NCBI GenBank assembly: GCA_937872685.1
Contig: CALMTS010000245.1
Coordinates: 1-37,422 of the forward strand
Reading direction: 5' to 3'
DNA length: 37,422 nt
From: an uncultured Desulfomicrobium sp.
Lineage (GTDB): Bacteria > Desulfobacterota > Desulfovibrionia > Desulfovibrionales > Desulfomicrobiaceae
Every line of letters starts with the position of its first letter. Position 1 is the first letter of the stretch. The notes beneath the pieces were generated by a model. It had not been told where the DNA came from, did not search any database, and saw nothing but the letters and a program-made list of their open reading frames with translations. Both the position numbers and the translations under genes were made by a program. This document shows, piece after piece, positions 31,873 through 37,422 of the stretch.

Positions 31873-33265
31873 GCTGGTCGGCCGGGTCGAGAGCGTCTGT
31901 CCCGAGTGCCTGGAGCGCATCGGCGCCGAGCTTGTCGAGGACGGGGGCGTCGTGCGGATGGTCAAGCGCTGCGCGGAGCACGGCGAGTTCTCGGCCGTGG
32001 TCTGGCGCGGGGAGCCGGCTTTTTCCGGCTGGGTGAGGCCCAAGATCCCCTTCGGCGGCGGGCCGCGCGAGGCAGTGGGCAGGGGGTGCCCCTACGACTG
32101 CGGCCTGTGCGCGCGCCACGCCCAGCGGACCTGCACGGCCCTGGTGGAGATCACCTCGCGCTGCAACCTGAATTGCCCGGTCTGCTTCGCGGACAGCGGC
32201 GGGGCGGGGACGGATCCGGATCACGCCACTCTGGCCCGCATGTTCGACCAGGTCATGAAGCGCACGGGCGGCTGCAACCTGCAGCTGTCCGGCGGCGAGC
32301 CCACCGTGCGGGACGATCTGCCGGAAATCGTCGGGCTGGCCAAGAGCGCCGGCTTCGGCTTTGTGCAGCTCAACACCAACGGGCTGCGCCTGGCCGCGGA
32401 CCCGGAGTTGGCGCACGTGTTGGCCGAGGCCGGCCTTTCGTCCATTTTTCTGCAGTTCGACGGGGTTCGCGACGATGCATTCCGCGTCCTGCGGGGCCGG
32501 GATCTTTTCGAGGTCAAGAACCGGGCCGTGGAGAACGCTTCGGCCGCGGGACTGGGCATTGTCCTCGTGCCCACGGTGGCGCGAGGCGTGAACACGGACC
32601 AGCTCTGGGACATCGTGCGCTACGGCCTGGAACGGCAGCCCCATGTGCGCGGCGTGCACTTCCAGCCCCTGAGCTATTTCGGGCGCTATCCCGAAGATTT
32701 CGTCCCGGACCACGTCACCCTGCCCGAGCTCATGACCGGCCTGGTGGCGCAGAGCGGCGGCATCGTCCGCACGGCGGACTTCCTGCCTCCGGGCTGCGAG
32801 CACGCCCTGTGCTCCTTCTCGGGCAAGTACATGACACACGAGGACGGCCATCTCGTTCGTCTCGGCAGCGCCTCCTGCGACTGCACGCCCAAACCCGCCG
32901 AGGCCGGGGCCCTGAAGTCCATCGGCGTCACCGCCCGCCAGTGGTCCGCCCCGGCACAGCCCGAAACTTCCCCTTCCAACCCTGACACGGGTCAAGGGGC
33001 CGAGCCCCTTGCGGGGCGTGGGGCGGAGCCCCGCATCTCTTCCTCCCCACCCCCCGACAACGACCTCGACCGTTTCCTGGCCCGGGCCAGGACGCACACC
33101 TTCACCATTTCGGCCATGGCTTTCCAGGACGCCTGGAGCCTCAACCTGGATCGCCTCCAGGGCTGCTGCATCCATGTGGCCCAGCCCGACGGGCGGCTCG
33201 TGCCCTTCTGTGCCTTCAACCTGACGGCCCGTGACGGGCGGGCTCTGCACCGGGGGCGGGAGTGA
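31865..33265 (+). CDS. radical SAM enzyme, MJ0619/Tes-like (TrsS-type)
   Basis: A 466-aa enzyme. The radical SAM motif CNLNCPVC (Cys100, 104, 107) follows an N-terminal rubredoxin-like site (Cys12, Cys15, then RCAEHG) and CPYDCGLCARH (Cys75, 79, 82). This N-terminal layout is that of the MJ0619/tetraether synthase-like radical SAM group, which joins or methylates carbon centres. LSGGEPTVRDDLP is the GGE motif. The C-terminal part holds CSFSGKY, CDC and a late GCC. Residues ~361-396 are a low-complexity linker produced by a palindromic repeat in the DNA (32994-33034). The GTG start at 31865 has GGAGAGG upstream and overlaps the preceding gene. I recall homologues named TrsS, some of them selenoproteins. 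Substrate unknown. Confidence 0.85.
   Translation: MSRLVGRVESVCPECLERIGAELVEDGGVVRMVKRCAEHGEFSAVVWRGEPAFSGWVRPKIPFGGGPREAVGRGCPYDCGLCARHAQRTCTALVEITSRCNLNCPVCFADSGGAGTDPDHATLARMFDQVMKRTGGCNLQLSGGEPTVRDDLPEIVGLAKSAGFGFVQLNTNGLRLAADPELAHVLAEAGLSSIFLQFDGVRDDAFRVLRGRDLFEVKNRAVENASAAGLGIVLVPTVARGVNTDQLWDIVRYGLERQPHVRGVHFQPLSYFGRYPEDFVPDHVTLPELMTGLVAQSGGIVRTADFLPPGCEHALCSFSGKYMTHEDGHLVRLGSASCDCTPKPAEAGALKSIGVTARQWSAPAQPETSPSNPDTGQGAEPLAGRGAEPRISSSPPPDNDLDRFLARARTHTFTISAMAFQDAWSLNLDRLQGCCIHVAQPDGRLVPFCAFNLTARDGRALHRGRE
32994..33034. repeat. tandem GC palindromes inside the radical SAM gene
   Basis: AAGGGGC-CGA-GCCCCTT (32994-33010) is followed by GGGGC-GGA-GCCCC (33020-33032) with flanking GC extensions. 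Both are the GGGGCxGAGCCCC type of REP palindrome usually intergenic in GC-rich bacteria. Here they are read through in frame as a Gly/Ala/Glu/Pro-rich linker without breaking the gene. Confidence 0.75.
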
Positions 33266-34563
33266 GGGTCAGCACCGTGGACGGGCTCACGGCCCGCCGT
33301 TTCGGGCTTTCGTCGCTTCTGGACCGGGGGGCGGTCGAAGCGGCGCAAATGGCATCCCTGCGCGAGGCCGTGGCCCGCGCCCGGGAACGGAGCCCCTGGT
33401 ACCGGGAGCGGCTGGCCGGGGTCGAGCCCGATGCCTTGCGCTCACGGGCCGACCTGCCGCGCCTGCCCCTCATGAGCGGCGCCGACGTGGCGGCCCATGG
33501 GCAGCGCATGGTCTGCGTGCCCCAGGGCGAGGTGGCGCGCATCGTCACCCTGCAGACTTCCGGCAGCACCGGCACGCCCAAGCGCCTGCATTTCACCCGC
33601 GACGACCTGGCCGGGACCATGGATTTTTTCCTGCACGGCATGTTGAGCCTGGCCGACCCGTCGGACCGTGTCCTGGTGCTGCTGCCCTTCGAGCAGCCCG
33701 ACAGCACCGGCGACCTGCTCATCCGCGCACTGTCGGGGGGCGGGGTGCGGAGCGCGGGCCTGTGGCCGCCTGCAAAGCGGGAGGAACTGGCCGGCCTGGT
33801 CCGGGGATTCACGTGCGTCGTGGGCCTGCCGCAGCACCTCCTGGCCCTGGCCGAAGTCCTGCCTTTCGGTGTGGTCCGCACCATGCTCCTGTGTTCGGAC
33901 TACGCTCCGCCCGCCTTGCGCCGCCGCATCGAGGAGGCCTGCGGGTGCGAAACCTTCCTGCACTACGGCACCACGGAGACCGGTCTGGGCGGGGGAGTGG
34001 AGTGCGCGGCCCACGACGGCTGCCATCTGCGCGAGTCCGACCTGTTGCTGGAGATCGTGGACCCGGAGTCGGGCGAACCATTGCCCGAGGGGGAAGCGGG
34101 TGAGGTGGTGGTCACCACCCTCGGTCGCCAGGCCATGCCGCTGCTGCGCTACCGCACGGGGGACATGGCGCGGCTGACGGCGCAACCTTGCGTCTGCGGC
34201 GGGGTCACGGCCCGGCTTTACGATATCGCGGGGCGCCGGCGGGCCTGCATTCTGCGCGGCGGATTCCGCGTGACCAGCCAGGAACTGGATGACATGATGT
34301 TCGGCGTGGACGGGCTGCTGGACTACCGCGCGGCGCTGGACATGGACGGCGGGAGGGATCGCCTGGGCATTGAATTCCTGGCCGGACAGGGGCATGAGTC
34401 CCTGGAACGGAGGATGGAACAGGCCTTGCGGCGCGTCCCGGGAGTGGCCGCGGCCCTGGACATCGGGACGCTGGCCTTGGGCCCCATGCGCCGCGTGCAG
34501 GCCTTCTCGCCGTCCCACACCGTCAAACGCACCATTTTCGACCAACGCGGGAGCACCTCATGA
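33262..34563 (+). CDS. AMP-forming acyl-adenylate/CoA ligase (DVU_1553-type)
   Basis: A 433-aa enzyme of the phenylacetate-CoA ligase-like ANL group that adenylates a carboxylate and may transfer it to CoA. The P-loop is TSGSTGTPK (99-107), the A5 motif HYGTTETGLGGG, and A7 YRTGDMARL. The C-terminal GGFRVTSQELDD and a late VKRTIF (possible catalytic Lys region) are present. The GTG start overlaps the radical SAM stop by 4 bases. Its substrate acid is unknown. Its presence implies that the pathway activates a carboxylic acid, which aldehyde oxidoreductase could in principle produce. Confidence 0.85.
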   Translation: MRVSTVDGLTARRFGLSSLLDRGAVEAAQMASLREAVARARERSPWYRERLAGVEPDALRSRADLPRLPLMSGADVAAHGQRMVCVPQGEVARIVTLQTSGSTGTPKRLHFTRDDLAGTMDFFLHGMLSLADPSDRVLVLLPFEQPDSTGDLLIRALSGGGVRSAGLWPPAKREELAGLVRGFTCVVGLPQHLLALAEVLPFGVVRTMLLCSDYAPPALRRRIEEACGCETFLHYGTTETGLGGGVECAAHDGCHLRESDLLLEIVDPESGEPLPEGEAGEVVVTTLGRQAMPLLRYRTGDMARLTAQPCVCGGVTARLYDIAGRRRACILRGGFRVTSQELDDMMFGVDGLLDYRAALDMDGGRDRLGIEFLAGQGHESLERRMEQALRRVPGVAAALDIGTLALGPMRRVQAFSPSHTVKRTIFDQRGSTS

Positions 34564-35585
34564 ACGACATTCTGAAGACCCTCATCGACACCCTGGACCA
34601 GGACCGGCACGCGGTTTTCTGCGGCATCGTGGAAAGCTCGGGCTCGGCTCCGCGCACATCCGGGGCCAGGATGCTGGTCCTGCCCGACGGCAGCATCCGC
34701 GGCTCCGTTGGCGGCGGCCCCGTGGAAGGGGCCAGCGTGGCCAAGGCCGTGAAGATGCTCGCGGGCGCCGAGACGCACCGCATTCTCTCCTTTGACCTGA
34801 ACTCGGCCACGGCCGCCGACGCGGGCATGGTCTGCGGCGGGGCGGTCAAGGTCCTCCTGCAGCGCGTCACGCCGGCGCAGCGCGGTTTTTTCGAACGGCT
34901 GAGGGCCCTGCACGGCGCAGGCGAGCGGCCCGCGCTGGTCACGGTCATGCCCGGGGACCAGGAACCGGTCATGGCGCTGTGGACCGCCGGCGGCGGGCTG
35001 GAAGGCGCGGAGCTGCCCGGGGGGCTGGGTGCGGAACTGGCCCGCAAGGCCGCGAAGGCGCGCCAGAATTTCAGCCTCGAAGACGGCGGCCTGCGCGTCT
35101 TCGCCGAGCCGCTGGTCACGCCGACGGTGCTGCATCTCGTGGGCGCCGGGCATGTGGCCCTGGCCACGGCCAAGGTGGCGGCCTTCGCCGGGTTCGAGGT
35201 GGTGGTCATGGACGACCGCGCCGAGTTCGCCAATGCGGAGCGCTATCCCGAGGCCCGCGAGGTGCGGGTGCTGGAGAATTTCGACGGGTGCCTGGCGGAA
35301 CTGGGCCCCGGCGACTACGTGGTCATCGTCACCCGCGGCCACCTGCACGACCGCGACGTCCTGGCCCAGGCCCTGCGGACCGGGGCCGGGTACGTCGGCA
35401 TGATCGGCAGCCGCAGCAAGCGCGACGCGGTGTACCGTTCGCTGCTTGAGTCCGGCTACACCCAGGCCGACCTCGACCGCGTCTTCTGCCCCATCGGCCT
35501 GGCCATCGGCGCGGACACGCCCGAGGAGATCGCCGTCAGCATCGTCGGCGAGATGATCCGGGTGCGGGCCGGAGTCCCGGCATGA
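34560..35585 (+). CDS. XdhC/CoxI-family molybdenum hydroxylase maturation protein
   Basis: A 341-aa XdhC-like protein. XdhC binds molybdenum cofactor and assists its sulfuration and insertion into xanthine dehydrogenase-type enzymes. The N-terminal SSGSAPRTSGARMLV and GSVGGGPVEG are the family's first domain; Pro stands where CoxI-type members have Cys. The Rossmann domain has HLVGAGHVALATAKVAA, and the end has PIGLAIGADTPEEIAVSI. The ATG overlaps the ligase TGA (ATGA). The obvious client is the aldehyde oxidoreductase at 25407-28124. Confidence 0.93.
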   Translation: MNDILKTLIDTLDQDRHAVFCGIVESSGSAPRTSGARMLVLPDGSIRGSVGGGPVEGASVAKAVKMLAGAETHRILSFDLNSATAADAGMVCGGAVKVLLQRVTPAQRGFFERLRALHGAGERPALVTVMPGDQEPVMALWTAGGGLEGAELPGGLGAELARKAAKARQNFSLEDGGLRVFAEPLVTPTVLHLVGAGHVALATAKVAAFAGFEVVVMDDRAEFANAERYPEAREVRVLENFDGCLAELGPGDYVVIVTRGHLHDRDVLAQALRTGAGYVGMIGSRSKRDAVYRSLLESGYTQADLDRVFCPIGLAIGADTPEEIAVSIVGEMIRVRAGVPA

Positions 35586-36694
35586 CGGAGGGCGGCGCAC
35601 GCTTCGGGGCAGTCATCCTGGCGGCCGGATTTTCTTCGCGCATGGGCGATTTCAAGCCCCTCATGAATCTCGGCGGCACGACGGTGCTGGAACGCTGCGT
35701 GCGGCTGTTCCGGGATGCCGGCATCGGCCGCGTCCTGGCCGTCACCGGGCACCGCGCTTCCGAGGTGGAGGCCGAGGCCGGGCGCCTGGGCGTGCCCGCG
35801 GTTCACAACGGGGAATACGAGAAGGGCATGTATTCCTCCGTACGCGCGGCCGCGGCCGCCATGTCCGGGCACGACGCCTTTTTCCTTCTGCCCGTGGACA
35901 TCCCGCTGGTGCGGCCGGCTGCGGTCACGGCCCTCCTCGACGAATTCGACGGCCGGGTCGCTTTTCCCGTCTTCGAAGGGGAGCGCGGCCACCCGCCGCT
36001 CATTCCTTCTTCCCTGATCCCCTCCATCCTGGCGCATGACGGCCGGGGCGGCCTGAAGGCGCTGCTGGAAGGGCATTCCGCCCTGGACGTGCCGGTCTGG
36101 GACAGGGGCATCCTTCTTGATGCCGACACCAGGGATGATTTTGCGGTGCTCGAGGAACGCGCCGCCCGTCTCCATATCGGAGATCGCGGCGAGGCCCTGG
36201 CCCTGGCCGCGCAGACCATGCCCGAGCGGGGGCTGGCGCACGGTCTGGCCGTGGCCGCCGTGGCCCTGCGCCTGGGCGGGGAACTGAACCGGCATGGGGC
36301 GAATCTCGATCTGGACCTGCTCCACAACGCCGCGCTGCTGCACGATGTGGCCAAGGGCTGGCCCGGGCATGAGGCCGCCGGCGGCGAGCTGCTGGCGCGT
36401 TTCGGACTGGCGGGGCTCTCGGCCGCCGTGGCCGCCCACCGCGACGTCCCGCCCCCGGCTTCGGGCGTGCTGACGGAGAAGGAGGTGGTCTGCCTGGCCG
36501 ACAAGCTGGTGCGTTGCGACAAGCGCGTGGCCGTGGGCGACCGTTTCGGCGAGAAGCTGGCCCTGTACAGCTGCGACGAGGCGGCCTGCGCGGCCATCCG
36601 CGGCCGCATGGGGAACGCCCTGGCCCTGCAGGCCATGGCCGAGGCGGCCTGCGGGCGGGATATCGAGGGGATTCTGCAGGGGGGGCAGGCGTGA
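35582..36694 (+). CDS. MocA-like nucleotidyltransferase fused to an HD phosphohydrolase domain
   Basis: A 370-aa fusion. Residues ~8-195 form a MobA/MocA-type nucleotidyltransferase (VILAAGFSSRMGDFKPL; LLPVDIPLVRP), the enzyme type that makes molybdopterin cytosine dinucleotide from CTP. D. gigas-type aldehyde oxidoreductase needs exactly that cofactor. Residues ~215-360 form an HD domain (HGLAVAAVAL then LLHDVAKGWPGHEAAG), a metal phosphohydrolase of unknown substrate. The start overlaps the XdhC stop (ATGA). The family is known to me as DVU_1551 NTP transferase. MocA function is inferred from motif and context. Confidence 0.87.
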   Translation: MTEGGARFGAVILAAGFSSRMGDFKPLMNLGGTTVLERCVRLFRDAGIGRVLAVTGHRASEVEAEAGRLGVPAVHNGEYEKGMYSSVRAAAAAMSGHDAFFLLPVDIPLVRPAAVTALLDEFDGRVAFPVFEGERGHPPLIPSSLIPSILAHDGRGGLKALLEGHSALDVPVWDRGILLDADTRDDFAVLEERAARLHIGDRGEALALAAQTMPERGLAHGLAVAAVALRLGGELNRHGANLDLDLLHNAALLHDVAKGWPGHEAAGGELLARFGLAGLSAAVAAHRDVPPPASGVLTEKEVVCLADKLVRCDKRVAVGDRFGEKLALYSCDEAACAAIRGRMGNALALQAMAEAACGRDIEGILQGGQA

Positions 36695-37287
36695 GCGAAA
36701 TCTATCTCATCCGCCACGGCGAGATCACCCAGTCCTCGCCGCGCCGTTTCGTGGGTCAGACGGATTTGCCCCTGACGGAGCGGGGACGGGCGCAGATCGC
36801 GGGGGTGGCGGAGCATCTTGCGGGCCGGGGTGTGGGGCGGCTGCTGTGCAGCCCGCTTTCGCGCTGTGTGGAGAGCGCGGGCATCATCGGCGCGGCCCTG
36901 GGGATTGTGCCCGAGACCGTGCCGGACCTGCGCGAGATTGACCTGGGCGCCTGGGAGGGCCTGACCGTGGACGAGGTGCGGGAGCGCTTTCCGGGCCGCT
37001 ACGAGGCCAGGGGACGCAACCTCGCAGGGTTCCGCCCGCCGGGCGGCGAGAGCTTCGCCGACGTGCAGCGCAGGGCCTGGCCGGCTTTCGAGGCGGTCAC
37101 CGCCGAGATGGACGAGCCCCTGGCCATCGTGGCCCACGGAGGGGTCAACCGCGTGCTCCTCTGCCGCATCCTGGGCATGCCGCTCGAAAACCTGTTCCGC
37201 CTGGAGCAGCACTACGCCTGCATCAACATCCTGCACGCCGGCAGCGACGAGTTCCGCGTGGCGGTCATGAACCGCCACGCGGAGTGA
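36691..37287 (+). CDS. histidine phosphatase family protein (CobC/phosphoglycerate mutase-like)
   Basis: A 198-aa member of the histidine phosphatase superfamily. It shows the catalytic RHGE near the N-terminus, RRFVGQTDLPLTERGRAQ, LCSPLSRCVESA, LREIDLGAWEGLT and the second His in AHGGVNRVLL. It resembles CobC-type alpha-ribazole phosphatases, but no cobalamin genes are nearby. The GTG start overlaps the previous stop by 4 bases, so it belongs to the operon and probably dephosphorylates an intermediate or by-product of the pathway. Confidence 0.88.
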   Translation: MSEIYLIRHGEITQSSPRRFVGQTDLPLTERGRAQIAGVAEHLAGRGVGRLLCSPLSRCVESAGIIGAALGIVPETVPDLREIDLGAWEGLTVDEVRERFPGRYEARGRNLAGFRPPGGESFADVQRRAWPAFEAVTAEMDEPLAIVAHGGVNRVLLCRILGMPLENLFRLEQHYACINILHAGSDEFRVAVMNRHAE

Positions 37288-37303
37288 TCCGCATCAGGGT
37301 TTT

Positions 37304-37422
37304 TCAGAATTTGTAGCCCACGCTCATGCTGACCAGATGGGCGTCGCCGTCCTCGAAATCGGCGGTTTCGACGCTTCCGCCGCTCCCGTAGACTTCCGCG
37401 CCCTTGCGGTCGATGATCAGCA
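37304..37422 (-). CDS. C-terminal end of an outer-membrane beta-barrel protein (partial)
   Basis: The window holds only the last 38 codons. They read ...GDAHLVSMSVGYKF and stop at 37304-37306. The terminal aromatic residue and alternating pattern are those of an outer-membrane barrel, possibly FadL/OmpP1 type. The start lies outside the window. It is convergent with the histidine phosphatase gene. Confidence 0.65.
   Translation of the reverse strand, partial: LIIDRKGAEVYGSGGSVETADFEDGDAHLVSMSVGYKF

Noticed and set aside
1-37422. CRISPR array, tRNA or rRNA genes
   Set aside because: No regularly spaced direct repeats and no cloverleaf or rRNA-like segments were noticed on either strand.

Overview
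The window is GC-rich chromosomal DNA, probably from a sulfate-reducing member of the Desulfovibrionales (Desulfovibrio or Desulfomicrobium type). The evidence is a Desulfovibrio gigas-type molybdenum aldehyde oxidoreductase, a periplasmic selenocysteine formate dehydrogenase (FdhAB) without a membrane subunit, a chemoreceptor with a periplasmic c-type heme motif, and a TunR-type molybdate/tungstate regulator, a family known from sulfate reducers. The genus is inference; no rRNA or tRNA gene is present.

Layout. 1-4123: a 125-bp palindrome, yedF (selenium/sulfur handling, minus strand), two overlapping lipid A-type acyltransferase genes and an adenine deaminase. 4205-5926: heme-containing chemoreceptor. 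6013-13840: molybdate/tungstate block with modA, tunR, an outer-membrane barrel protein, a DUF364 protein, a second Mod-like ABC transporter (modC2-modA2-modB2) and modC-modB. Three inverted repeats of identical geometry (GTCACG-N14-CGTGAC, 26 bp; the third differs at one arm position) lie upstream of modA/tunR, of the barrel gene and of modB. They are very likely TunR operators. 14169-18941: fdhA (in-frame UGA at 14736-14738), fdhB and fdhE. 19006-20083: an AT-rich, probably acquired patch with one unrecognised gene. 20084-25355: a transposase-like protein that has lost catalytic residues, an FmdE/MoeA-like fusion, a stand-alone ModE-type HTH protein, a NifX-like protein and a second MoeA-like protein. 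25407-28124: aldehyde oxidoreductase. 28192-37287: nine co-directional genes, mostly overlapping by 4-14 bases, encoding a dicluster flavoprotein, a small CxxC protein, a methyltransferase, a C-GCAxxG-C-C protein, a radical SAM enzyme, an AMP-forming ligase, XdhC, a MocA-like nucleotidyltransferase fused to an HD domain, and a histidine phosphatase. The window ends inside an outer-membrane protein gene on the minus strand.

How it fits together. Most of the window serves molybdenum/tungsten enzymes: oxyanion uptake and sensing, cofactor handling (two MoeA-like proteins, XdhC, MocA-like protein), selenium supply (YedF) and two client enzymes (formate dehydrogenase and aldehyde oxidoreductase). 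The points most worth following up are (i) a probable outer-membrane member of the TunR regulon, (ii) a second protein derived from a mobile-element enzyme beside the Mo genes, this time transposase-like with two of three catalytic acidic residues missing, and (iii) the radical SAM/methyltransferase/ligase operon beside aldehyde oxidoreductase, whose product is unknown.
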